NCBI RefSeq assembly: GCF_016906535.1
Contig: NC_057382.1
Span: forward strand, 248,001-312,000
From: Rhizoctonia solani
Lineage: Eukaryota; Basidiomycota; Agaricomycetes; Cantharellales; Ceratobasidiaceae
Direction: 5' to 3'
Length of the DNA: 64,000 nt
Below, one piece after another: positions 50,601 to 61,271 of the stretch. A program made the translations under genes and the position numbers. Under the pieces are notes generated by a model. That model was not told the origin of the DNA, made no database searches, and worked only from the letters and a program-made list of their open reading frames with translations. Every line of letters begins with the position of its first letter. Positions within the stretch are counted from its first letter, which is position 1.

Positions 50601-50823
50601 AAAACGCTCGGCTCAGACTCCGATTGCGGACATGTTCAAGTCTCCCTTGACCGCGGCAGTTGCGACTACCGCTCCATCGACTGTGACTGCCACCGCCGTG
50701 TCGAGCAAGACGATGCCTCCCAGACTGGGGCTGCAGCTCGGCAACTCGCAAGATGTGGACGAGATGGGGTGGAGTCGTGGTGTGTTGGATGCTGCTGCCT
50801 CGGCGAGTCTTGGGCACCGCTAG
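47622..50823 (+). CDS. Rho GTPase-activating protein (RhoGAP)
   Basis: The start chosen, MPPNLFRRSIAAALEYMRNE, is followed by a long acidic and Ser-rich region of about 500 residues. The RhoGAP domain begins near CVGLPVFVSRSVRHLER and reads GDEEGLFR, an intron (49402-49467), ISGRPSHVSRLRAEFDAG, then YLRQ, a second intron, LPEPILT, DIKVLIDHYPK, and MPIGNLLLLFCPTLGLS. The arginine finger in GLFRISG is present, so it should stimulate GTP hydrolysis by a Rho-type GTPase. A Ser/Pro-rich tail ends at 50823. Frame changes near 47830 and 50090 need one base each. The ATG at 47622 overlaps a good branch-point/acceptor (CTAAC ... CTTTCGCAG), so this could instead be an internal exon of a larger gene beginning at 45115. 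Confidence 0.82.
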
Positions 50824-51537
50824 TCCCGTCATTGCGCATCTTTATTTTGTTTTCTGTTTCTCGGTATTATTGAAGGAATCCAGGATCACAATCGCTATTA
50901 CCCTAATTAATCTATCGCCCATCGTGTTTTCGTTCTCTATATCACTCTCACTATGTGTATGCTAAACACTTTTCGCTCTCTCTCCATCACTCCCTCTTCC
51001 CTCTCTCTCTCGGACGGACTGTGCACTCTTTCGACTAACGGTTACAGTATGCTTGCTTGTTCGTTTGTTTTTCATTTGACTTGTTGGAAGTTTATTTGTT
51101 TTTTTCGTGTGTGCTCTTTGATTTTCATGCCATCCTATTTTTTTGTTTTCATTTTTCATTTCAGTTGTTCTTTTGACGAGTTGATGCTCTTTGATTAGTT
51201 GCAATGACATGGATGTCCCGCACGTGTGAAACGTTTCGAAATTGGAGTCCTTTCTTCCGAGTTTCTGCGTGACAAAGAGTTCTCTTGGCTTCCGGATGGG
51301 GGAGAGGGGGAGGAGAGTCAGCATGACTGGTACACACGCGAGTCGCCACGGTCCGGACCGCTGTGCCAAGCTTGGAAGTTGATTAGAATCACCCATGAAA
51401 GGTTGTTTCTGGAAGATTGTCATTCGGCCAAGCGCACATGACCGCGTATAATTCACAGAAAGGTACATTGAATGCGTGAATCCCGAAATGTCTATGGACT
51501 CTTTGAAGACCCTCCCGCAGCTGTCTGAGCCGGAACT
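50824..51537. other. Intergenic between convergent RhoGAP and secreted-protein genes
   Basis: T-rich and pyrimidine-rich sequence (TCTCTCTC near 51000), probably the RhoGAP 3' UTR. No gene recognised. Confidence 0.5.
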
Positions 51538-51975
51538 CTAGTTGTCACAGACCTATCACAAATGATATTCAATTCAAATTCCTCCCCTCAGATGGGCGAA
51601 CGAAACACATTACCGCAATACGCTGGGCCCGTGGACACATATCCAAAGCCTGCTGGGCGATCAAAGGAGTCTTCTCCTCGCCTATCCCAGCCTCATCGGC
51701 GTACTTGGGCACGATGCACAAACCGGTCGGGATCTCGGTAAAGTTGGGGCTGTCGGATGTCGTGCCAAAAAGGGCCGAGGCTTCGACCGTACGATCGGCG
51801 GTGCGCTAATTTCGGTTAGCATTCGCCAGATTAGGATGGGGAGGTGGGAGGAGGGTTCTATTCTTACCGCGACGCTAACTGGTTGTCCCTGTGTCTCGTC
51901 GCGAGCTGTATGCACAAGAGGGGTGGCCAGCGCGATTGGAGCAGTAAGGATGAATAAACGAATGAAAGCGAGCAT
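51538..51975 (-). CDS. Small secreted protein (about 105 residues)
   Basis: ATG 51975 opens a signal peptide (MLAFIRLFILTAPIALA) with a likely cleavage after ALA. Two introns are supported: one after GQPVSVA (donor GTAAGA, acceptor AATTAG), and a 61-nt one (GTAATG ... GATAG) before the last exon GTC TGT GAC AAC TAG (51552-51538). The mature part reads through RTADRTVEASALFG, NFTEIPTGLCIVPKYADEAG, QQALDMCPRAQRIAV and ends CDN. It has three cysteines, which leaves one unpaired, and one N-x-S/T site (NFT). No family recognised. Size and signal peptide fit apoplastic proteins or effectors of plant-associated fungi; that role is inference only. Confidence 0.7.
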
Positions 51976-52670
51976 TTTTTGATGGGAACGAAAAGTGTGA
52001 AAGACAGGTACAAGAAAGAGTAGAGCTGGAGTTGTTCTTAAACTATGTTCATTTCGGAAGATTGTTTTTTATGTCTGTCCGCAGTCCAACTTTGGACTGC
52101 GCAGTGATTCGACGGAATGTTCTGCTCTTCGTTTGTCCCAAGATGTACCCTCGTTGCTCACAAGAGTGTACTTTTGATCTATCTCATCCTTAGCTCGATA
52201 TGTATCTAGAAATGATGAGAATGTTAGGTATGCTGTTGCTGGAGTTTGATCGTGAAGTAATTTAAAATATAGGCTGCGGATAGCGTCCTCGAAGAACTGT
52301 TCTGAATCTCAACTATCAAAGTAAGTTTTGACAAAATGAAATCGTTTCTCGTACGAGCCTGTGCGTACCGGAAGCTCCAGAAAATATCCCACTTCATAGT
52401 ATACAAGCCAAAACTGCTCTATGGGCAATCACGCCCGCGAACAAAGGCTCCGGTTTAAGATTGAGTAATCCTTCAAGCTCTAGCGGGTAGTTGGGACCGA
52501 ACTTCCGCCGTACAAAAATCACTTCAACTATCACGAGTATATGATCACCCGGCTTTGTTCTCCGGGACCTGTCTGCCCACGATAACTCTAAAAGACAGGC
52601 TTAAACTGAATCAATGCGCCTTGTTCTCATGGCGGGCTTAACTTCCCGAGTTGAACGCATCTGTAATTGA
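51976..52670. other. Intergenic
   Basis: Divergent upstream region between the secreted-protein gene and the small gene at 52745. No other gene supported. Confidence 0.5.
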
Positions 52671-52678
52671 TATATAAA
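52671..52678 (+). promoter_or_regulatory. TATA box upstream of the small gene at 52745
   Basis: TATATAAA lies 67 bases before the ATG (plausible TATA-to-start distance). It is one of the few well-placed TATA motifs in the window. Confidence 0.4.
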
Positions 52679-52744
52679 GGGGATAGAAATGGCAGAGCCG
52701 TTGGATATATATTCCATTGAATTATCCTTTGGACTGCTATAATC

Positions 52745-53054
52745 ATGGTTCGCATGAACTACTACCCCCGATCTGTAGAATCATCAGAGCATGGCCGAAT
52801 TGAGCCTGCACAGAGGTCCCAAATCCAACGCATTCTTAGTTTATCAGAGGCTATCTGCTCAAATGAACGAGAAAATTTATGAGATTATGGAAGCCATATG
52901 AGCGTACAGTTGAGGCCCTTTACTGTCATGGATCGCTTACCCCCGAAGAAGAGGGGCAGGTATGTGACTCATGGCTGTTGTGTTCTTCTGTAGACTAACT
53001 GTGAACTTTCAGTATCTTCGCCTTCATCAGGCAATAGGCGACACGCCGGTATAA
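52745..53054 (+). CDS. Small hypothetical protein (about 85 residues)
   Basis: Starts MVRMNYYPRSVESSEHGR. After restoring one base in the AAAA run near 52873 it continues ENFMRLWKPYERTVEALYCH, then SLTPEEEGQ. A 53-nt intron (52960-53012, GTATGT...TTTCAG) leads to YLRLHQAIGDTPV and TAA at 53052-53054. Phase agrees at the splice. The protein is hydrophilic and predicted helical, with no signal peptide and no recognised family. Support comes from the TATA box, canonical intron and uninterrupted corrected frame. Confidence 0.5.
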
Positions 53055-53795
53055 TTCCAACCCACTTTGAATAACAAACGCCACCTCCAGAGTACAGCGC
53101 GCAGTGCGCTGTTATCACTTGTGTGTCTTGATGGATGTGTAATGAATACGAATAAGCCCAATATCATTACCTTATTTTTCAAACCGAGGCTGGCGCGCAA
53201 AGGGCGTGAACATCATGATGAAATGGTGATAATAAAGAAAGTTGATATAACTGTTGTGCACAGGAAATTGCTTGTGTACATCTGGAGAATAACACCGGTA
53301 TGTACGATCAATGTGAAAGATCCATATTGTTTGTCTGGGTATCAACACACCCGACCCATATTTAGAAAGGGTACGATCTCACTGATAAATTTACCGTTAT
53401 CTTCACGTGACGTCGATTGTGCCACCCGGGACGGTCCGGATATCCCGTCGGGCTGGAGATCACGACAACTCTCAAACCTGGCCACCTTAATTGCTCTCAC
53501 ATGACGATGCACCCACGCTTGGCTTCCAATAACACACGAGAGGGCGCCATGCCCAGCCAATGATTTACGTGCCTGTATCACGTATTTTTAACTTCTCAGA
53601 AACTGAAAATGGCTGGGCCAATAAACTAACACGACTTCTCTCACACCTTTCCTCCCGGCCCGGCCCAATCAAATGGGGCTAACTTCTTGCATATTTTCTT
53701 GCTATAAATTACGGCGGGCAGCGACGTGGGGCTCCTCAAGGTTGAGTGGGCCCCGTGCTTCGACACACTCCTCCCCCACGTTCCCCACGCTTACC
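53055..53795. other. Intergenic, GH28 upstream region
   Basis: No gene supported. A plus frame at 53067-53504 (145 codons) has no domain and overlaps no splice pattern. The last 150 bases precede the GH28 start. Confidence 0.45.
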
Positions 53796-55419
53796 ATGCT
53801 CTCCCTCTTTTTCGCCGCTTTGGGCTACGAGCGCTGTTGCGCTAGTGGATTCGGTAGAACGATATACCAACCCTCAGACATGCATTGTGCCTTCTTATGG
53901 CAACCTGAACAAGTCTGATACGCCCGCTATTCATGCTGCGTTCAAAAAGTGCGGAAAGGGCGGTCGTATTATCTTCAAGGAGAATACTACTTATGCTTTG
54001 AACGAACTCACGGTACGTGAGTCTAATGCTATTTGGAGTTCTATATTACTTACATGCTATCACAGATTCTCACCCCATGCAAGAGTTGTACGGTTGAGCT
54101 CGAAGGTACCCTTCGTCTCTCGGACAATATCACATACTGGTTAAAGAATGCGACGAATCCTGCAAACCTTACCTCTGCTACATACCCTAATCTTGTCTAC
54201 TAGTGAGCATAATTTAGCTTTGAGTTCGTAAGTATACTTATTCTTGTCCAAGTCCCTTCCAGGATACATTTTCGTACCTTATTCTTAAGGACTGGAAGAA
54301 GTCCTCGCTGGTTTCAAAGACTGGGAAGGGTCTCATCGACGGTGCGGGCCAGCTTTGGTGGAATGCATTCGCCGGGCAAGAAGCTCTCGACCCCGGTTCG
54401 CTTCGCCGCCCTGTCCTCTTTACGTCGATGGTGCCGACAAGGTCTCGATTGATAATGTATCAATGAAGAACCCTGCCAATTGGTTCAACTGGGTATTGAC
54501 AGCAAATACCTCAACTACACCAATATTCGTCTTTCCGCGTTGTCTACCAACAAGAATCCACCTAAGAATGCAGATGGATGGGAGTAAGTTGGATCAATTC
54601 TACGATCTATACAGCATTCTAATCACATAACGCCTAGCACTTATCGCACCTCCCACTTTGTCCTTCGTGGCGCGCACGTGGTTTCTGGTGATGACTGTTT
54701 CGTTCAAGGGAAATTCGACCTATGTTACCGTTGAAGATGTCTACTGCCAGAACTCTCATGGTGTCAGTGTTGGCAGTCTCGCGCAGTACCCAGGCGTCTT
54801 GGATCGGGTAGAACATGTCAAAGTTGTACGTGAACCTGTTTCTCACCCCGGTAATTGCTGTACTTGACTAATGTATTACTGGTATAGAAATATTACTTTT
54901 GTCGGAAATGGGGACAGCTCCTCAAATGGTGCCCGTATCAAGATCTGGGCCGGACCGTTGGCTCGGCCATCGTCAACGATATTCACTATGAGGATCTCAC
55001 GGTACGTGTGCTGTCTGCAACTAGAACTCGCACTGACTGTCCGAATATAGGTTGACAATGTAACGAATCCTCTGGTTGTTGATTCGTGCTACTTCAGCCA
55101 GGCGTATTGTGCTACCGTAAGAGGGCTCAATTTATTTTTGAAACTTAGATTGACTTACCGAATACATTAGGGCAAGCCTGTCGCAAGCATCACCGATGTT
55201 ACTGTGACTAACATTCGCGGCAATTCGACTGGGGCTGTCGTTTCGTCTATTATCTGTCCCGAGGGTTCGACATGTGACATCAAGTTCAAGAATGTGGATA
55301 TCAAACCGAAGAATGGTGCTGCTCCAGTATACAGGTGTTTTAGCGTTACCAGCGAGGATCTGGGTGTAAACTGCACCTACCCCACGATCGTGAATGGAAC
55401 TTTCAAGTGGCCGGCTTGA
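53796..55419 (+). CDS. Secreted GH28 pectinase (exo-polygalacturonase-like)
   Basis: Signal peptide from ATG 53796 (MLSLFFAALG, then ATSAVALV after one restored base), then NPQTCIVPSYGNLNKSDTPA. The beta-helix shows the four GH28 catalytic segments: NADGWD (interrupted by an intron between GA and C), GDDC, NSHGVSVGSL and ARIKIWAG. The Asp pair of GDDC, the His of SHG and the RIK segment are the active-site and substrate-binding residues known for the family. An early LIDGAGQLWWNAF loop and GDDC favour the exo-acting branch that removes galacturonic acid from pectin ends. At least six introns. One extra A near 54710 breaks the frame. Ends FKWPA at TGA 55417-55419. A plant cell-wall degrading role is expected. 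Confidence 0.87.
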
Positions 55420-55875
55420 AGCTAAATGTGTCGTCGGGTGCCGATTATATCTATGTATTTATTATCATCCTCACCACCAAAAACAATAAAGATCCAAGTT
55501 CATTATTTGCAATCAATTTGTCTATCTGAATCAGCTGACCGTCGTGAGTATGGCAGGCTGGAATCAAAACTAATCTAGTCAATCTAGTGCTCGACGACGA
55601 CAACCCGTTTGGTTTGGGCTTTTGTGGGATGTTTTAGAAACACCCCTTAATACGCTTGATTGGTCAACGGATTTGAAAGCACTCTCTTGGCACAGGATCG
55701 AGCAGTGACCTTCCTCAGACTCCCTGCACACCTAGTTCCGGATTATTTCTCCATCGTTCCCTGTGGGAACACGATAGGTACCGGAGACTTCCTATCTGAG
55801 CTATGTTTACCATTCGAAGAGCCTTACATTCACTACCAATTCCAAAGTTCAATCCGCGACCACTCAGGGATGGGT

Positions 55876-57502
55876 ACAGGAGAAGGCCCAAGTCGCTTGG
55901 CAGCTATTTACCGGACTGGTGAGGGGGATATTGTTTTAGGAGTAAACAATTTTTATAATCGTTTGTTTACCATTCGAAAGGATATTGACAGCTGCATTAG
56001 GGTGGGTTGTTTTTTCGAGGATTCAGTGAATACAAACTTGGACACGTTCTCTATAGACTATTGATAGCTCTTCTAAACCAAGTAGACGGATTCCGTCGTG
56101 AGTTTGACCTGAACGACCCAAGGTATGTAGTATCCACATATTCTGTATGTGGAACATATGGGAGAAAGCTATCATTCTGAGGACGATTCATTAGCATATC
56201 ACACACGTAAGCGCATTTACCTTGGGCATATGAAATTTCTCACGGCTTTTGTTAGATATAAATCGAGGGAGCTAGTTCCTGGATATGCTCTACACATCAT
56301 ATCTTTCGTTGTACCGCTTTTCGTAATGTGGTCAATCAACCTCGCCGTGGTACGGAGCTGGTGGGACGCTCATAGTGCGGCCTTAGGAAGTTGAGTGGGT
56401 CTAGCTATAGCTGAACGTGGTTATAACAATATAGTGCCACCAAAAGTATCGCTTGGACTCGCAATGACAAGCGTGGTGACACATCTGGTAAAGGTCACTG
56501 TCGGGAGGCCGCGTCCGGGTACACTCCACCCATTCTATTGGATCTGATATATCGATTCTAACTTTGATGTATACAAATAGATCTTCTTCATCGTTGCCAG
56601 CCCATATCTGGCGCCACGAATCACGCCCCAAGTCAGTTTTCTGGGCTCGCAACTTGGACCATATGCACTCAGGCCAATAAACTGATTATGCGGGATGGTT
56701 GGAGAAGCTTTTGGAGCGGCCATTCCAGTGGTATGTAATAACTATCTATGTAACTCTGAACAAGCTTCATGGATTCGATAGGCTCTTTTGCTGGATTGAG
56801 TTTCTTGTCGTATTACATGGCGGGGAAGTTTACATATGTTCGACGAACAAGGATATACGGTATGAACCTAGTCTCGTTTACTGCTATTCTCTCATGAGCA
56901 TCGCAGGCCAAGGTATGGGTAGCTTTGGCACCACTACTTATCGCATTGCTCGTTGCAATTTCTCGCACAGTAGACAACCGTCGTATGTCATCCATACTAA
57001 ACCGTGAACAGCTTGATGATAACTCTTCTAGACCACTGGCAGGATGTAACAGTTGGAGCAGTAGTAGGTTAGTTGCTATCGTTTGTCCATATCAGTATTC
57101 TCACTGTCGCACAGGGATAATCTCGCCTACTTCGCATATAGGCAGTATTATCCTTCGTTGGTGATAAGCTATGTCATGAAGCATATCAGGCCCGGTTCTC
57201 CCTTTCAATGTGATCTTCCACGAGATGAACTGGATAGAGAGGGACCTGATGATGAGGAGAGCCGTCCGTTGATTAGGAGTTATTCTAATCAAGACATAAT
57301 AGCCCTCGCTCCGATAGGTCGTAGACATTGGTTCGCCAAGTGGAATAGCCGAAGCTATACTCGATGGTTGTCTCAAAGCTCCGATTTATATTTATATCTA
57401 GAGTTAAGCTCTAATGAGGCGGATTTAATATCTTGGATACACAAAGTTCCACATCGTGGGTCTCGTGCCGATTGTCTAATACAGGAACTCCTTCATGATT
57501 AA
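55876..57502 (+). CDS. PAP2-superfamily lipid phosphatase (DPP1/LPP-like)
   Basis: Multi-pass membrane enzyme that dephosphorylates phosphatidate, lysophosphatidate or diacylglycerol pyrophosphate. Visible pieces in order: a membrane segment (LTAALGWVVFSR), VDGFRREFDLNDP, VPGYALHIISFVVPLFV with LAVVRSWWDAHSAALG, then motif 1 KVTVGRPRP (K-x6-RP) split by an intron from DLLHRCQP, LATWTICTQANKLIMRDGWR, motif 2 SFWSGHSS, SFAGLSFLSYYMAGKF, and motif 3 SRTVDNR + HHWQDV (SR-x5-H-x3-D), then AYFAYRQYYPSL. The acidic tail DLPRDELDREGPDDEESRPL follows after a frame change. Motif 2 normally reads PSGH; here it is WSGH. The start is uncertain (55876 is the best ATG I see) and the last 60 codons may lie beyond the true stop. 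Confidence 0.75.
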
Positions 57503-58164
57503 CCTATTTGAGAATGAAAGAAAGAATATACGGGTCTATTACTAATCTATGAGCGCACGAATGAGAACAAGGAGACCAAATTGCAAAGCGCTGAGACATC
57601 GGTGTGCTCTTAGATCCTAAGCAGTAGATTGGGCTTGAGGGTAAATTCATCTACTGAAAGCCTGATGTGCTGCATGTAGGATTTGGGAGACTCACGAGTC
57701 ATTTTCCGGAGCATACTGCCTTGCTGAGATAGATTTTTCCTCGCTGCGCGTGGATAAGCAGGGACTTCCTTCACCCCGCGAGTGATTTGTGATAATAATG
57801 ATAGAATTAAATATTCAAAGTGCACATATTCAAGCGTTCTACATGTAAGTAGAGAAAGTTGCTTCGCATACGTGAGGAACCATACACATAGTGAAAGAGC
57901 GCAAATGACAAAGGTTCATAGTGGATTAATAAGTAAGCTTCATAGCAGTTAAAGGAATGAAATAAGATAGGTAGAAAATAAGTCACCTAACTTATCAATA
58001 ATTACGAAGGCTCTAAATAAAAGGCGATACAGAAGAACTAAGTTAAGAGATTTGGGAGGCTACAGTTCATAGTTACGATATAAGTTAAGGTGCTATAGAC
58101 GAGAATTAGAGTACTGCATGTGACCAGAAGTTTATCAATGCTGTTCAAGTGAGTGATTATGCGC
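57503..58164. other. Intergenic, AT-rich
   Basis: No gene or repeat recognised between the PAP2 gene and the TPR remnant. Confidence 0.5.
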
Positions 58165-59160
58165 TCAGTAAGCATCGTGGTAAACTTCTGGCCCTTTCTC
58201 AGCAAGAGACCTGAACAAGCGTGCGGACTCTTGGCTGGCAGCAAGCGCATCAGCAGTACAACCTGATTTGACCAGCAGCTCGGAGTAGTGGCTTAGAGCG
58301 ATGGCGAGGTCCATAGCAAGGAGTGGCCTTCGCTACGCTGGAACAAGTGAAGTAGACGGTTTACCTCCGCGTCTGCGGCCAACAATCCATCGTTTTCCGT
58401 TCCGGATGCGACAAAGTCGCTGCGGCGCCTGGGTGGCCTATTTCCCGGCGAGTAATCGCACTGAGGAACGTGGGGGTCAAGTTGCTTGATATTCAAATCA
58501 CCAGTCAGCGTTGGCTTAACGGTACTTGGAGCTGACTTCTCCCCACAGTCCATTGAATGCGAAACTAGAGGCTCAGATGGCCGTGATGCGGGTTTCTCAG
58601 ACGGTCTGCACGTATCGCCTGCTCGAGAGAATACACATGATAGTCAATAACTAAGTTTCAGGCTACATTGCCCTGTACACACCTAATGGGTTTGGATAAG
58701 GCGGAACTCTAGCAAGTAGCTCACAATTGGTAGCGAGCTATAAAATTTTTAGCTCTGTACGGTATGTGATCAATGAGGCGAATATCGGAATCTCACATTG
58801 AATAGTGCTAGAGCATCGTTAAGTTGTTGTCTCATGTGAGCAACCTGTGTATAATCCTCTTCGGGGAACATCGCACGCCGAAGTCGAAACATTGCTCCAT
58901 GAGAGCTATTGACCCTGAACATTTTATGCAAGATGTCCTCGAGAGTTCTGGATGAGTGGAGTAAATATCGGAGTGCCCCTTTAAAGTAATGATGCGGAGA
59001 GGGAGCAAGCTTACTTTCGAAGTTCTTCCAAGCTCTTCCTCGTATTGGTATCTTGCGAAAGTCGCTCATTCTTCAAGGCAGAAGCCAACTGGTTTACCAT
59101 TCTTTCGGTGTGCTCTCGAAGACGAGATCCTGTCGCATTGATATCTGCAAAGGGTAGGAC
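58165..59160 (-). pseudogene. NLR/TPR-type gene remnant
   Basis: From 59160 leftwards, a helical N-terminal stretch (REHTERMVNQLASALKNERL, then SLEELRK), a splice, then SSRTLEDILHKMF and HMRQQLNDALALFNV; a Ser/Pro linker; then an abrupt change to a single terminal TPR (DLAIALSHYSELLVKSGC, ADALAASQESARLFRSLAEK) and a stop at 58165-58167. This is the pattern of fungal NLR-like proteins with kinesin-light-chain-type TPR repeats, but the NTPase and nearly all repeats are absent and the frame is broken. I read it as an internally deleted copy. Family assignment is by pattern only. Confidence 0.55.
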
Positions 59161-60144
59161 GTTAAACACATCAGAGCTCTGTTTGTGAGCTTTCTATACA
59201 TACGCGAGAGAGATAGACGATATCTTTCATATCTCGATCAACGTATCAGCGTTGAGCTGAGTGGAATGACGGGTAGTGCTACAAAGGAGAGGAGAGACGT
59301 AACGGCTGAGCGCATGGTCGAAGCAAACCCTTGGGCTGTATGTGGTGTATTTCGTCTGCCCATATTAAATAAACGCTCTGCAATTTAGGAGATTAAGGTA
59401 ATGTGGTGTGGGGCCACTAGGGCACTCGCGTCGACTTGATTCACTCTGGGTGAATTCGGTTCGATATATATGTTGGATACTAGCCTATCAACCAACATTT
59501 ATGAGAGCCCTTCATTTTAGTAGTGCCATGGGCTGCCCATGATCTCATGGCAGCAAAGCTCATTTTTGCAGATGAATGCGTAGCGCTCAGCCCCGGCACC
59601 GCCTCGAGCATCGGCGCTTACTCCACCTCGTGCTGCGCGTCAAACCGCGTCTTCATAGACAATGGTGGCGCCCACACCATCTTATAATCCCGGATAGGCT
59701 TTCATGGATCAGCAAATACGTATCGCCTAGATTCTGAAAAGTTGCAATCAAGCCAATCATATCGGTACATGAAATTGTTCCTGACTTCAAAACACTCAGA
59801 GATGAGCGCCAAACGTACAATCACCAGGCTGTGCAAATCATACCTATCATGAGGGTATCCGCTCAAGCGGTTTCGAAATGATTGGGGCATACTTAAAGTG
59901 CGTGCCAGGGAGCATAATGATAGGTATATCTCATCTATTAGCTGTTGGTGAGATTTTCATTCTACGATGTGGATACCACCGGCCAAACCTACCTTGAAGA
60001 TACTCAATCCCAGCTGAATAACACAATCCTACCAAACACCAAGCACGTATCAATGAGCACATCCTATGAGAGTGAGCTTCGTTTTTTATATCTTATGCTC
60101 TTACGTAATTGACTATGTTACTTCTGTGCAGCTGCCAACTACTG
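59161..60144. other. Intergenic, no supportable gene
   Basis: A locally GC-richer patch at 59580-59680 stands out against AT-rich flanks but has no coding signal I can name. Confidence 0.4.
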
Positions 60145-60300
60145 GAGTAGATGTCCATTGTCCACTCACAAGCAGGCGATCACACAGCTACACTCCATGC
60201 CCGACAAAAGGCTGTCGAAACATACCGCTACTCTTTACAGAACAACCTAAACTATTTGAAGGTAACCTCGCTCGAGAATACTCGAGTTGTCAGTGGACCT
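60145..60300 (+). pseudogene. Isolated TPR fragment
   Basis: SQAGDHTATLHARQKAVETY followed by RYSLQNNLNYLKV resembles one TPR unit of the kinesin-light-chain type found in fungal TPR/NLR proteins. Neighbouring repeats are missing and the frame downstream is unrelated. Probably a decayed relic. Confidence 0.4.
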
Positions 60301-61271
60301 AGCCCGCGTCGGCGAACGAAAGAAGCATATAACGCTAGCGAGGAGTCAAGAATGTTATACATGTATATTGTTGGAAACACGATCGATTACAATTATTCCC
60401 AGGAGTCTATAGAACCTATAGAACCACGTAGGAATATTTGCAATAATTCAAAGCTTAAGAGTAAGCAGCAAAATGTATCTGTTGTACTGAGGCCGGAGCT
60501 AACGATATCGGGCTCTAGTCAAATGCCATATATACATACAGAACCTTACCTGGCATCTTATCGAATTACCGAGGTAAGCTTTAATCCATCCGCCACTCAA
60601 ACGAGTATCATGGTAAAGAACAATAACAACTAGATTACTCATCAAGAGGACAATTGCAAGCCGATCAACGCTTTGCTAAACACTTAAAAAGCTGGCCCAT
60701 GGACGCCACTTTATTGGATGAGCTCTTATTATACATACGAAATGCTTATCCTTAGTATACTCTATGCCCTGCTTTCCGATTTCTACTATACCATCACACA
60801 TATATGTATATGCTCACTTCTTCGCCCAACGCATTTTAAGAAATTCCTTCCTTTGTTAAATTCCTATGTGCACGCCTTCGTACAGGCTTGTTGGTTTCTA
60901 TGATTGTTATGTATCCGTACCGTTTATGTTGACATCTCAGTCTTCATGCTATATTAACTTCTTAGGTATGGAGGAAATACCAAGTAATATATCATACGGT
61001 ATACCTCTATTTTGTTTGACGCGGTTTCGTTAAAATGATACTCCAGCTGGATGTAGATATCTATAAGTACTCTTGTTGTGAATGGGCACGATTATGAGCC
61101 ATTTAGTACAAGGCCAAGCTATAATTATTTTGCAAAGATTATGGGCTACTCTAGATCGAAGACACTTGATGCTTGACTCCAGCACGACTTAAAGTACTAA
61201 AACAAGTAATACATAGTCGATGAAACCTCCAAGAGACAGCATACAAGTTGCAGGGTCAATAAATAAAAGCG
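60301..61271. other. Intergenic, AT-rich
   Basis: No gene supported. A frame continuing to 60633 after the TPR fragment is low-complexity and not homologous to anything I recognise. Confidence 0.45.
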
